From assembly GCA_005502915.1 (NCBI GenBank), contig SCMT01000005.1, positions 62,001-126,000 on the forward strand: a stretch of 64,000 nt of DNA. The letters run 5' to 3'. The translations under genes were made by a program, and so were the position numbers. The notes beneath the pieces were generated by a model that was given only the letters and a program-made list of their open reading frames with translations, ran no database searches and had not been told where the DNA came from. This stretch comes from Lysobacteraceae bacterium 2PB. Its GTDB lineage: Bacteria; Pseudomonadota; Gammaproteobacteria; Xanthomonadales; Xanthomonadaceae. Below, piece after piece: positions 46,406 through 55,319 of this stretch; position 1 is the first letter of the stretch; every line of letters starts with the position of its first letter.

Positions 46406-47038
46406 TCAGTTGCCGCCGCCTGCCGAGGTGTGAGCGCGGGTGCGCACGACCAGCAGGTGGCCGTCGGGATCGTGGCTGCCGAGGCCGTCGCGTCCGCCCA
46501 GCGCGGCCTTCAGCGCACGCCGGACCAAGCCGAACTGCAGGTCGACGCTGCGCACGGGATCGCGCACGTAGGCCAGCGCCAGGGCCTCGGCGCGCTGGCC
46601 GGGCGACATCGCGCCGAGTGCCTTGCGGATGCGGGTCAGGCGCTGGCGGAACGCGGTGTCGGGGATGCCCAGGATCCAGCGGATTTCCTCGTGCCCCAGT
46701 CCGTGCAGGGCCAGCACGGCGACCCGACGCGCCGCCGGCGGCAGGCGCGCGAGCAGGTCCGTCGCATCGGGCACGGGGTCGGGCGATGGCGCGGCCACGT
46801 CGGTCGGTGCGGCCACCGCCGCCTCGCGACGCCGCCGGCGGATCGCGCTGCGCGCCTGCATCAGCGCGCGCTGGCGGATGACGCCCGACAGCCACGGCAG
46901 GGCGTCCGCGTCGAGCGCATCACGCCCTTCTTCCAGTGCGATCAGCAAGGCGTCCTGCACCAGATCATCGGCTTCGGCAGCATTGCGGGCATGCCGCCGC
47001 GCCATGCTGCGCAGGCGGCGGTACAGGTCGATGTCCAC
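46406..47038 (-). CDS. ECF-type RNA polymerase sigma factor
   Basis: A 210-residue sigma-70-like factor. Region 2 (about 4-70) includes YRRLRSMARRHARNAAEADD and DDLVQDALLIALEEG, the core-binding and -10 recognition signature. Region 4 (about 96-150) has AARRVAVLALHGLGHEEIRWILGI-type HTH. A 60-residue extension beyond region 4 (about 150-210) ends in GSHDPDGHLLVVRTRAHT. No anti-sigma gene is adjacent; the VOC-protein gene is downstream and iaaA ends 27 nt upstream. The start is GTG. Confidence 0.78.
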   Translation of the reverse strand: MDIDLYRRLRSMARRHARNAAEADDLVQDALLIALEEGRDALDADALPWLSGVIRQRALMQARSAIRRRRREAAVAAPTDVAAPSPDPVPDATDLLARLPPAARRVAVLALHGLGHEEIRWILGIPDTAFRQRLTRIRKALGAMSPGQRAEALALAYVRDPVRSVDLQFGLVRRALKAALGGRDGLGSHDPDGHLLVVRTRAHTSAGGGN

Positions 47039-47065
47039 GCCGGCCGCGCCCCGTGGCCGAAGCGA

Positions 47066-48112
47066 TCAGGGATCGTCGCGGAACACGGCGGTGCCGCGGC
47101 TGCCGTCGGGCTTGACCCAGCCGCGATACATGCCGCTGGTGTTGAACGGCAGGGCGATGTTGCCGGCGCTGTCGAGGGCGATCGCGCCGCCGTCGCCGCC
47201 GAGCTGCGGCACCACGCCATTGATCACCGCATCGGCGGCCTCGGCGAGGGGGTCGCCGCGATAGGCCACGCGGGCACAGATGTCGTGGGCGACGGCGGCG
47301 CGGATGAAGAACTCGCCCCAGCCGGTGCCGGACACGCCGCAGCGGTCGTCGGCCCAGGTGCCGGCGCCGATCACCGGCGAGTCGCCGATGCGACTCCAGC
47401 GCTTGTTGGTCATGCCGCCGGTCGAGGTGCCGGCGGCGATGCGGCCATTGCGATCCAGCGCGACCGCGCCGACCGTGCCGAAATAGGTGCCGCGCAGGTC
47501 CTTGCCGGCCTGGCGCTGCGCGCGCGCCTTCGCCTCTTCGAGCTGCTTCCGGCGGTGTTCGGTGTCGAACCAGGTGTTCGGCACGCGCTCGATGTCCTTC
47601 AGCGTATCGGCGAAGGCTTCCGCGCCCGCGCCGGCGAGCATCACGTGCGGGCTGCGCTCCATGACCGCGCGCGCCAGCTTGATCGGATTGCGCACCGTGG
47701 TGACGCCGGCCACCGCGCCGGCCCGGCGGGTGTGTCCTTCCATCACCGAGGCGTCGAGCTGGTGCCCGCCGTCGGCGTCGTAGACCGCGCCCTTGCCGGC
47801 GTTGAAGTGCGGCGATTCCTCCAGCACGAGGATCGCGGCCTCGACCGCATCGAGCGCGTCGCCACCGCGCGCGAGCACCGCATGGCCGGCGTCGAGCGCG
47901 CGGTCGAGGTCGGCGCGGATCGCGCGCTCCTGCTCGGCGGACAACTGGTCGCGTTCGATGACCCCGGCGCCACCGTGGATGACCAGCGCGGTGCGACCGG
48001 TCATCGACTTCTCCGGCATCGGATTGTCGGGATAGGGGCTGTTCTCGGGGCGGTGCTGGGCGTGGGCGGTCATCGTGGCGACGGCGAGGCAGAGGGCGAG
48101 CAGCGGGCGCAT
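47066..48112 (-). CDS. Isoaspartyl peptidase / L-asparaginase precursor
   Basis: Ntn-hydrolase (348 aa) of the plant-type asparaginase family. It has a signal peptide (LLALCLAVATMTAHA near 4-18), so it is predicted periplasmic, unlike cytoplasmic E. coli IaaA. VIHGGAGVIERDQL near 44-57 is the N-terminal motif. The autocleavage site GTVGAVALD (212-220) places the nucleophilic Thr at 213, with GTSTGGMTNKRWSRIGDSP following. The enzyme probably removes isoaspartyl residues from peptides. GGAG lies 6 nt before the ATG. Confidence 0.92.
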   Translation of the reverse strand: MRPLLALCLAVATMTAHAQHRPENSPYPDNPMPEKSMTGRTALVIHGGAGVIERDQLSAEQERAIRADLDRALDAGHAVLARGGDALDAVEAAILVLEESPHFNAGKGAVYDADGGHQLDASVMEGHTRRAGAVAGVTTVRNPIKLARAVMERSPHVMLAGAGAEAFADTLKDIERVPNTWFDTEHRRKQLEEAKARAQRQAGKDLRGTYFGTVGAVALDRNGRIAAGTSTGGMTNKRWSRIGDSPVIGAGTWADDRCGVSGTGWGEFFIRAAVAHDICARVAYRGDPLAEAADAVINGVVPQLGGDGGAIALDSAGNIALPFNTSGMYRGWVKPDGSRGTAVFRDDP

Positions 48113-48305
48113 CGGGAGCTCCGGGCGGCGGATGCCGAAGCATAGCCCCCGTTCCCCTGTCGTGGATACCGAGCCCCCTGGACGAGCCCGATCAAGGTGA
48201 ATCGGGACCGTGCGGCGGGTGGACATGCTGCTGGAAACGAGGCAACGGATCTTCTGTCCGCACGGCAAGGACGAAGCGGAGCCAGCATCGCGCTGCGAAA
48301 ACGAA

Positions 48306-48332
48306 ACGGGCGCCGTCATCGACGGCGCCCGT
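48306..48332 (-). terminator. Rho-independent terminator of the TonB-dependent receptor gene
   Basis: A 12-bp stem (48306-48317 with 48321-48332) closes a 3-nt loop, followed on the minus strand by TTTCGTTTTC. It lies 34 nt past the receptor stop. The plus side has only scattered Ts. Confidence 0.85.
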
Positions 48333-48366
48333 TCGTTCATTGCAGGGGAATGACGATCGACGACGA

Positions 48367-50637
48367 TCAGAAGTTGGCCTTGAACTCCAGACCCCAGGTG
48401 CGCGGCTCGTTGAGGAAGCCGGTGAGGTTGTTGAAGTCGATCGCGCCGACGATCGCTTCCTCGTCGGTGATGTTGCGGCCGTAGGCCGCGACTTCGTAAC
48501 GGCCGTCCTTCCAGTTCACGCCCAGGCGCAGGCCGCCTTCCAGCAGCGGATCGCCGGTGAATTCGGTCGATTCGTACAGGAAGAAGTTGACCTTGCTGCG
48601 GTACGCCCAGTCCGTGTAGATGAAGAACTCGGCGTTGCCCAGCGGGATGCCGTAGCGCGCGGTGAGGTTGTAGACGTGCTTCGGCGCCTGCGGCAGCGGA
48701 TTGCCATCGATCAGGCGCGTGCCCGCGACGCTGCCGGCCGGATCGGTCGGCGTGCACAGCGCGCCGCACTGGAACACGCTCAGCGTCCTGTCCTGGATCT
48801 CGGTGTCGTTGTAGCTGGCGCCGAAGGTGACGAACAGGTGGTCGGTCAGCCACGCCTGCAGGTCGAGCTCCGCGCCCTGGCCGACGCTGCGGTCGGCGTT
48901 GACCAGCGTGGCGATGTTGCTGGTACCGCCGACGGCGGTCAGCTGCTGGTCGTCGACGGTGTAGCGGTACAGCGCGAAGCCCAGGCGCAGGCGGTTGTCC
49001 CACAGCGTCGCCTTCACGCCGGCCTCGTAGGACAGCACGGTTTCGCTGTCAGCCACGGTGACCAGCTGGTTCGACGGCAGCGATGCGTCGGCGAACATCA
49101 GCCGGCCCTGCACGCTCGGCGCGCGGAAACCGGTGGCGACGCGGGCGTAGAGGTTCACGTTGTCGCTGGCCTCGAACACGCCGCTGAGGTCCCAGCTGAG
49201 GTTGGTGTCGTCGGGGCTGACCTTGATCGGCGCGATCGGCGGCCCGAACGGACCGACGACGCGCTCGGCGACGAATTCCTTGCGGTCGTCGGTGTAGCGC
49301 AGGCCGCCGCGCAGCGTGAAGCGATCGCTCACCTCGAAATCGCCCGAGGCGAACACCGCCCACGCCGTGTTCTCCTGGCGCTGCGTCGCGTAGCCGTTCT
49401 GCGGATTGCCCGGGGCGAGGCTGTTGTAGCTGAAGCTGTCGACCTTGATGCGCTCGTCGAACCAGAACAGGCCGGCCTGCCAGTCGAAGCGGCCCCAGTC
49501 GTTGGATTCGACGCGGAATTCCTGGCTCCACTGGCGGTGGCGGGGCAGGCCGTCGGCGGATTCGGCGGGGAACAGCGACTGGCCGGGCGCGGACGGCGGG
49601 AAGGTGTAGACCGAGCCACCGTCGATGTCGCCGCGGCTGAAGGCATCGACGCTTTCGTAGCCGGTGATCGAATGCAGGCTGACCTTGCCCAGATCCCAGC
49701 GCATGCGCAGGTTGCCGCCGATCTGGTCGAGCTGCTGCTCGTTCACGCCGTCGATGGAGACCTGATCGCGCTCGAAATCATCGCGCAGCTCGTTGGTGCC
49801 GGGCTTGATGATGCTGGCGCGGAACAGGCGCGCGGTGCCTTCGAGCTTGCGCGCATGCACGTTGGCCAGCGCTTCGAAGCTATCGCTCGGCTTGAACAGG
49901 AACTGCAGGCGCGCCGCGCTCTCCTCGTAGCCTTCCAGATCGTCGCCCGGGCCGTTGGCGGTATTGTCGACCCAGTCGGCGCGGCTCTGGCGCATGATCG
50001 ACAGGCGCGCGGAGGTGTGCTCGCCGACCGGGCCGGTGATCGCACCTTCCAGGTTCACCTGGCGACGGTCGCCGACGCCGATGCGCGCGTAGCCGCCGAA
50101 CTCGTCCTGCGGACGGGCGGATTCGAACTTGATGATGCCGGCCGGCGAGTTGCGGCCGAACAGGGTGCCCTGCGGGCCGCGGGCCATTTCGATGCCGTCG
50201 AGGTCGAACAGCGGGAAGCCCTTGAGGATCGGGTTCTCCTGCACCACGCCGTCGTACACCAGCGACACCGGCTGCGAGGCGTTGAGATCGAAGTCGGTGT
50301 TGCCCAGGCCGCGGACGTAGAAACGCGGGAAGGCGCGGCCGAAGGAGGACTCGATGTTCAGGCTCGGCAGACGGCCCGAGAGCAGGCGGATGTCGTCGCC
50401 GCTGGCGGTCAGGGCCTCGACTTTCTCGCGGTCCAGCGTGGTGATCGCCATCGGCACGTCCTGGATGTTCTCCGTCCGGCGCTGCGCGGTGACGGTGATC
50501 GTGTCCAGCTCGGGGGCGTCGGGCGACGCCTTTTCCTGCGCCAGCGCGGGCAGGGCCGTGGCCGGGAGGGCCAGCAGGACGGCGGCGGCGAGGCCGCCCA
50601 GGCGCAGGGCGCGGTTCGAACGGTGCGGGGTGGTCAT
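48367..50637 (-). CDS. TonB-dependent outer-membrane receptor
   Basis: A 756-residue ligand-gated barrel. A signal peptide (LAAAVLLALPATALPALAQ near 16-34) is followed by the plug domain (about 45-170) with ITVTAQRRTENIQDVP near 47-62. LFGRNSPAGIIKF near 159-171 is the usual end-of-plug motif. A 22-strand barrel is expected to the C-terminus, which ends in Phe as barrels do. No adjacent transport or regulator genes hint at the substrate. A -10-like TACAAT is 82 nt upstream and a strong terminator follows. The ligand is unknown; sugar, aromatic or peptide scavenging are all possible. Confidence 0.9.
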   Translation of the reverse strand: MTTPHRSNRALRLGGLAAAVLLALPATALPALAQEKASPDAPELDTITVTAQRRTENIQDVPMAITTLDREKVEALTASGDDIRLLSGRLPSLNIESSFGRAFPRFYVRGLGNTDFDLNASQPVSLVYDGVVQENPILKGFPLFDLDGIEMARGPQGTLFGRNSPAGIIKFESARPQDEFGGYARIGVGDRRQVNLEGAITGPVGEHTSARLSIMRQSRADWVDNTANGPGDDLEGYEESAARLQFLFKPSDSFEALANVHARKLEGTARLFRASIIKPGTNELRDDFERDQVSIDGVNEQQLDQIGGNLRMRWDLGKVSLHSITGYESVDAFSRGDIDGGSVYTFPPSAPGQSLFPAESADGLPRHRQWSQEFRVESNDWGRFDWQAGLFWFDERIKVDSFSYNSLAPGNPQNGYATQRQENTAWAVFASGDFEVSDRFTLRGGLRYTDDRKEFVAERVVGPFGPPIAPIKVSPDDTNLSWDLSGVFEASDNVNLYARVATGFRAPSVQGRLMFADASLPSNQLVTVADSETVLSYEAGVKATLWDNRLRLGFALYRYTVDDQQLTAVGGTSNIATLVNADRSVGQGAELDLQAWLTDHLFVTFGASYNDTEIQDRTLSVFQCGALCTPTDPAGSVAGTRLIDGNPLPQAPKHVYNLTARYGIPLGNAEFFIYTDWAYRSKVNFFLYESTEFTGDPLLEGGLRLGVNWKDGRYEVAAYGRNITDEEAIVGAIDFNNLTGFLNEPRTWGLEFKANF

Positions 50638-50718
50638 GCGGAGTCCTCGGGAGGTGTGAACGGTGCGAACGGCCTGGCTTGCCGATCATGTCGGAATCGG
50701 GGCCCGAACAGGCCGCGA

Positions 50719-50724
50719 ATTGTA
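50719..50724 (-). promoter_or_regulatory. Possible -10 of the TonB-dependent receptor promoter (TACAAT)
   Basis: TACAAT read on the minus strand, in the 222-nt divergent spacer with the M3 peptidase gene. No -35 hexamer fits at 16-18 nt. Confidence 0.3.
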
Positions 50725-50859
50725 AACAAACCGTGATAGAGCACCGGCACCAGGGTCCGAAACGGGTACTCGGCCCGGAGAGTATGCCTTTCGTCATGGG
50801 CGGCCTCCGCCCCCATCCGTTACCCTGTCGGCCGCTCAATCCGTCCGCCGAGAACCGCC

Positions 50860-53037
50860 ATGACACGTCCCATCGCCTGCGCGCTCGCGCTGGCCATCGC
50901 CACCGGCCTCGCTGGCGCTGCCGCGCCGGCCGCCCACGCCGCCGACAAGAAGCCCGCCATGTCCACCCCCGCCACACAGAACAACCCGCTGTTCGCCGAC
51001 AGTCCGCTGCCGCTGAAGTACCCGCAGTTCGACAGGATCAAGGACAGCGATTTCGCGCCGGCCTTCGACCGCGGCATGGCCGACCAGCTCAAGGAAGTGG
51101 AAGCGATCGCGAACAACCCGGAACCGGCGACCTTCGAGAACACCATCGTCGCGATGGAGAAGAGCGGCCAGATCCTCAATCGCAGCCTCGCGGTGTTCTT
51201 CAACCTCAGCGGCGCAGACACCAACGACGCCCGGGAGAAGCTGCAGAGCGATTACGCGGCGAAGTTCTCCGCGCACGGCGATGCGATCTCGCTCAATCCC
51301 AAGCTGTTCGCGCGCATCAAGTCGCTGTACGACCGCCGCAGCGACCTCGGCCTCGACGCCGAAGGCATGCGCCTGGTCGAACGCTACTACACCGATTTCG
51401 TCCGTTCCGGCGCCAATCTCAGCGAAGCGCAGAAAGCGCGCGTGAAGGCCATCAACGCCGAGCTGGCGACCCTGGGCACCAAGTTCAGCCAGAACGTGCT
51501 GGGTGAAGTGAACGCCTCGGCGGTCGTGGTCGACACCAAGGCGGAACTCGCCGGCCTGTCCGACGAGCAGATCTCCGCCGCCGCCGAAGCGGCGAAGGCG
51601 CGCAAGCTGGAAGGCAAGTACGTCATCGCCCTGCTCAACACCACCGGCCAGCCTGCCCTCGCCCAGCTCGAGAACCGCGCCCTGCGCGAGCGCCTGTACA
51701 AGGCATCGATCGTGCGCGGCAGCCGCGGCAACGAGTTCGACAACACCGGCATCGTCTCGCAGGTGCTCAAGCTGCGCGCCGAGCGCGCGAAGATCATGGG
51801 CTACCCGCACCACGCCGCCTACGTGCTGGAAGACGAAACCGCGCGCACCGCCGAAGCGGTCAACGCGATGCTCGGCAAGCTGGCGCCGGCCGCCGTCGCC
51901 AACGCCAAGCGCGAAGCCGCCGACATGCAGGCGGTGATCGACGCCGAGCAGAAGGCGAAGGGCGAGCCGAGCTTCAAGCTGGAGCCGTGGGACTGGGCGT
52001 TCTACGCCGAGAAGGTCCGCCAGGCCCGCTACAACTTCGACGAATCGCAGCTCAAGCCGTACTTCGAGATGAAGAACGTGCTGGAGAACGGCGTGTTCTT
52101 CGCCGCCAACAAGCTCTACGGCCTGACCTTCAAGCAGCGCACCGACCTGCCCGTCTACCATCCCGACGTGCTGGTCTACGACGTGTTCGACGCCGACGGC
52201 AAGCAGCTGTCGATCTTCCTCGCCGACATGTACGCCCGCCCGTCCAAGCGCGGTGGCGCGTGGATGAACGAATACGTGTCGCAGTCGAAGCTCACCGGCA
52301 ACCTGCCGGTGGTCGCGAACCACCTCAACATTCCCAAGCCGCCGGCCGGCCAGCCCACGCTGATGACCTGGGACGAAGTGACCACGACCTTCCACGAGTT
52401 CGGCCACGCGCTGCATGGCATGTTCTCGAACGTGACCTACCCGCGCTTCTCCGGCACCAACGTGCCGCGCGACTTCGTGGAGTATCCGTCGCAGGTCAAC
52501 GAGATGTGGGCCGACTGGCCGGAAGTGCTCGCCAACTATGCCAAGCACTACCAGACCGGCGCGCCGATGCCGAAGGAACTGCTGGACAAGGTGCTGGCCG
52601 CTTCGAAGTTCAACCAGGGCTTCGCCACGACCGAGTACCTCGGCGCCGCGATGCTCGACCAGAGCTTCCACCAGCTGCCGGCCGACAGGATTCCGGAAGC
52701 CAAGGACGTGATCGCGTTCGAGGAAGCATCGCTCAAGGCCAACGGCACCGATTTCTACGCCGTGCCGCCGCGCTACCGCACCACCTACTTCAGCCACATC
52801 ATGGGCGGCTACTCGGCCGGCTACTACGCCTACATCTGGTCGGAAGTGCTGGATGCCGAAAGCGTGGAGTGGTTCAAGGAGAACGGCGGCCTGAGCCGCA
52901 AGAACGGCGACTGGTTCCGCGCCAAGCTGCTCAGCCGCGGCGGTTCGGAAGACGCCATCAGCACCTTCAAGCAGTTCCGCGGACGCGATCCGCAGATCGA
53001 GCCGCTGCTGAAGCGTCGTGGCCTGACCACGAAGTAA
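50860..53037 (+). CDS. dcp: M3 family metallopeptidase (peptidyl-dipeptidase Dcp-like)
   Basis: Zinc peptidase (725 aa) of the thimet-oligopeptidase clan that releases dipeptides from oligopeptides. It has an N-terminal signal peptide (ALALAIATGLAGAAAPAAHA near 8-27), predicting a periplasmic location. The catalytic HEFGHALHG lies near 512-520 (His512, Glu513, His516). The third ligand is a Glu in the helix downstream. It is divergent from the TonB receptor, so the pair may import and digest peptides, but that link is only positional. Confidence 0.93.
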   Translation: MTRPIACALALAIATGLAGAAAPAAHAADKKPAMSTPATQNNPLFADSPLPLKYPQFDRIKDSDFAPAFDRGMADQLKEVEAIANNPEPATFENTIVAMEKSGQILNRSLAVFFNLSGADTNDAREKLQSDYAAKFSAHGDAISLNPKLFARIKSLYDRRSDLGLDAEGMRLVERYYTDFVRSGANLSEAQKARVKAINAELATLGTKFSQNVLGEVNASAVVVDTKAELAGLSDEQISAAAEAAKARKLEGKYVIALLNTTGQPALAQLENRALRERLYKASIVRGSRGNEFDNTGIVSQVLKLRAERAKIMGYPHHAAYVLEDETARTAEAVNAMLGKLAPAAVANAKREAADMQAVIDAEQKAKGEPSFKLEPWDWAFYAEKVRQARYNFDESQLKPYFEMKNVLENGVFFAANKLYGLTFKQRTDLPVYHPDVLVYDVFDADGKQLSIFLADMYARPSKRGGAWMNEYVSQSKLTGNLPVVANHLNIPKPPAGQPTLMTWDEVTTTFHEFGHALHGMFSNVTYPRFSGTNVPRDFVEYPSQVNEMWADWPEVLANYAKHYQTGAPMPKELLDKVLAASKFNQGFATTEYLGAAMLDQSFHQLPADRIPEAKDVIAFEEASLKANGTDFYAVPPRYRTTYFSHIMGGYSAGYYAYIWSEVLDAESVEWFKENGGLSRKNGDWFRAKLLSRGGSEDAISTFKQFRGRDPQIEPLLKRRGLTTK

Positions 53038-53060
53038 GCGCAACGCACCATTGCAGCACC

Positions 53061-53094
53061 GACACCGCCCGGCTCGCCCGGGCGGTGTCGTTTC
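53061..53094 (+). terminator. Rho-independent terminator after dcp
   Basis: A 12-bp perfect stem (53061-53072 with 53078-53089), 5-nt loop, followed by GTTTCC. It is 23 nt past the dcp stop. The T tract is short, so efficiency may be moderate. Confidence 0.6.
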
Positions 53095-53120
53095 CGGAAG
53101 ACGCGTTCTATGCTTCGCCC

Positions 53121-53978
53121 ATGAGCGCCGATCCCCACATCGTGCCCGCCGCAATGCAGGGCATCGCCCATGCCTCCGACGCGCTGCGCGAGTGGCTGGC
53201 GCGCCGAAGCCGTGTCTTCGTCCTGACCGGCGCCGGCATCAGCACCGACTCCGGCATCCCGGACTACCGCGACGCCGACGGCGCGTGGAAACGCTCGCCG
53301 CCGGTGACCTGGCAGGCGTTCACCGGCGACCCGGGCACATACCGCCGCTACTGGGCGCGCAGCTTCGTCGGCTGGCCGATCTTCTCCGCCGCGGAACCCA
53401 ATCGGAGCCACCACGCGCTCGCCATGCTCGAACGCAGCGGACGCATGGCCACCCTCGTCACGCAGAACGTCGACGGCCTGCACCAGCGCGCCGGCAGCCG
53501 CGATGTCATCGACCTGCACGGCCGGCTCGACGGCGTGGTCTGCCTCGGCTGCGGCGACACGCAACCCCGCGCAGCCCTGCAGCCCAGGCTGTTCGCAGCG
53601 AATCCGGACTGGCGGCCGCACACCGCCGCTGCCGCGCCCGATGGCGACGCCGATATCGATGCCGAGGCCGTCGCGCGCTTCGTGCCGCCGCAATGCGCAC
53701 ACTGCGGCGGCATGCTGAAACCCGACGTGGTGTTCTTCGGCGAGAACGTGCCCCGCGCGCGCTACGCGCAGGCGCTGGACGCCCTGCATGCCAGCGACGG
53801 CGTGCTGGCCGTGGGCACCTCGCTGATGGTCTATTCCGGCTTCCGCTTCGTGCGCATGGCGCACGAGCGCGGCCTGCCGGTCGCCCTGCTCAACCGCGGC
53901 CGCACCCGCGCCGACGACCTCGGCGGGCTCAAGCTGGATGCGGACTGCGGCGCGGTGCTGGAGGCCGCCGCGCGCTGA
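53121..53978 (+). CDS. SIR2 family NAD-dependent deacylase, class II (SIRT4-like)
   Basis: Sirtuin of 285 residues. NAD loop TGAGISTDSGIPDYR (36-50), TQNVDGLHQRAG (114-125) and the catalytic His133 in DLHG are intact. The zinc ribbon is Cys141/Cys144 and Cys192/Cys195, separated by 47 residues. The second pair is followed by CGGMLKPDVVFFGENVP. This long insertion and motif are typical of class II (SIRT4-type) sirtuins, which remove various acyl groups. The ATG is 83 nt after dcp, beyond its terminator, so a separate promoter is likely. Confidence 0.9.
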   Translation: MSADPHIVPAAMQGIAHASDALREWLARRSRVFVLTGAGISTDSGIPDYRDADGAWKRSPPVTWQAFTGDPGTYRRYWARSFVGWPIFSAAEPNRSHHALAMLERSGRMATLVTQNVDGLHQRAGSRDVIDLHGRLDGVVCLGCGDTQPRAALQPRLFAANPDWRPHTAAAAPDGDADIDAEAVARFVPPQCAHCGGMLKPDVVFFGENVPRARYAQALDALHASDGVLAVGTSLMVYSGFRFVRMAHERGLPVALLNRGRTRADDLGGLKLDADCGAVLEAAAR

Positions 53979-54015
53979 GGCGACGCGACGGCGGAGACGC
54001 GGTTTCGACCGCCTG

Positions 54016-54909
54016 TCAGGGCGTGACCGCAGGGTTCACCGGTGCCGCAGCGGCCGGATCGGCCGGCATCGGCGCCGGCGCATCCACGAACATCGGCGCG
54101 AATTCCGGCGAGAGGTGCGGACGCAGCACGGAGGTCGGCACCTCGACCATGCGTTCGCCATCGACGTAGGGGCCGACCTGGTACGGCGGGAACACGAACT
54201 TCAGGGCGACCAGCTTGCCGCCTTCCGGGGCGAGCACGGGCTCGAACATCGCGAAGGCCTCGGCGCTGGGCTTGGTACCCGCATCGATCATCTTGCCGCT
54301 GGTGCGCATCAGCTCCGCGCGCTCGGCCGGCGGCAGCTCGTCACTGTCGATGCGCTGCGACAGTTCGGCGTGCAGCTGCTCGCGCACGTAGTCGGAAATC
54401 GCGACCCAGCCCTTGGGATCGGGCACCAGGGCCGAGGCGGTCAGCATGCGGTTCTGCGTCGGCAGCCACACGAAGCGCGCGACCAGTGGCTCGCCGTGCG
54501 CCCCGCCGGTGAAGACAGCGCCGCCGGCCGAGACCGCGACCAGCTCCGGCGTGTCCGCGAGCAGGGTGTAGGTGAGGGTGAGGTCGTAGGGTCCGATCTG
54601 CTTGGCCGGATCGACCTTGGCGAGGGCCTGGTCCAGGGTCGCGCGCGCCTTGTCGCTGTAGGCGCGCAGGGCCTCGGCGAGGCCCGGGTATTTCGAGATC
54701 CCCGGCGGATAGCTGATGCCGACGATGAAGCGCGGATCCTGTTCGATCACGTCCTTCAATTCGACCGCGACCGGCGCGGGCGGCGGTGTCGTCGCGGCGG
54801 GCGGCTGCGGCTGCGCGGGCGCCTGACGTTCACGGTCGCAGGCCGCGATGAACAGGGTCGCGGCCATCACGGCCACGAACAGGCGGGAGGGGGCTGTGGG
54901 GATGCGCAT
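54016..54909 (-). CDS. DUF3298 (RsiV-like) lipoprotein
   Basis: A 297-residue protein with lipobox IAAC (Cys24) and a Pro/Gln-rich linker (about 28-48). The DUF3298 fold follows: ISYPPGISKYPGL near 65-77, YTLLADTPELVAVSAGGAVFTGGAHGEP near 113-140 as the core with the family GGAHG loop, and a C-terminal VGPYVDG. The C-terminus is Pro/Ala repeats. Similar domains in RsiV and PdaC bind lysozyme or peptidoglycan. The residue after Cys is Asp, which in E. coli would favour inner-membrane retention; the rule may not hold in this lineage. Convergent with the sirtuin gene. Confidence 0.8.
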   Translation of the reverse strand: MRIPTAPSRLFVAVMAATLFIAACDRERQAPAQPQPPAATTPPPAPVAVELKDVIEQDPRFIVGISYPPGISKYPGLAEALRAYSDKARATLDQALAKVDPAKQIGPYDLTLTYTLLADTPELVAVSAGGAVFTGGAHGEPLVARFVWLPTQNRMLTASALVPDPKGWVAISDYVREQLHAELSQRIDSDELPPAERAELMRTSGKMIDAGTKPSAEAFAMFEPVLAPEGGKLVALKFVFPPYQVGPYVDGERMVEVPTSVLRPHLSPEFAPMFVDAPAPMPADPAAAAPVNPAVTP

Positions 54910-55054
54910 CGTGGGGGGCTCTTCGCGGGATCCGTTCCCGCTGCATGGGGATCACGGGGGGATGGAGTGCCGGGGCGGTCACCGTGGCGCCCGGCCTGGC
55001 AGGGCGCAAGGATATCGGATCGCCTGCCCCGGATGCAGGGCGCCGGGACGCGGC

Positions 55055-55088
55055 CAAAGAAAAAGCCCCGGACGCGAGCGTCCGGGGC
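55055..55088 (-). terminator. Strong rho-independent terminator of the cold-shock gene
   Basis: A perfect 10-bp stem (55065-55074 with 55079-55088), a CTCG-type tetraloop and TTTTTCTTT on the minus strand. It lies 22 nt past the stop. Confidence 0.92.
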
Positions 55089-55109
55089 CTGGTGTCGAAG
55101 CGTGTCGGC

Positions 55110-55319
55110 TTAGAGCGCCTGGACTTCGTCGGCCTGCAGGCCCTTCTGGCCCTGCACGACCTTGAAGGTGACCTTCTGGCCTTCCTTCAGGGACTTGAAG
55201 CCGGTGCCCTGGATCGAGCGGAAATGGACGAAGAGGTCCTGGCCGCTTTCCGGGGTGATGAAGCCGTAGCCCTTGGCATCGTTGAACCACTTGACGGTGC
55301 CGCTCTGACGATCGGACAT
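55110..55319 (-). CDS. Cold-shock protein, CspA family
   Basis: A 69-residue single-stranded nucleic-acid chaperone. [17 protein letters not shown] near 10-26 (RNP1) and DLFVHFRSI near 28-36 (RNP2) are standard. AAGGAG precedes the ATG by 8 nt. A long empty leader region lies upstream. Monocistronic with a strong terminator. Whether cold-induced or constitutive is not readable from the coding sequence. Confidence 0.96.
   Translation of the reverse strand: MSDRQSGTVKWFNDAKGYGFITPESGQDLFVHFRSIQGTGFKSLKEGQKVTFKVVQGQKGLQADEVQAL

Noticed and set aside
47066-49003. 645-aa fusion of isoaspartyl peptidase to upstream sequence
   Set aside because: The upstream part is a shadow of the TonB receptor and crosses its terminator; the signal peptide starts at 48112.
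48340-50736. 798-aa plus-strand ORF antisense to the TonB-dependent receptor
   Set aside because: Long stop-free antisense frames are expected at this GC content. The translation has no motif, whereas the minus strand has a signal peptide, plug and barrel.
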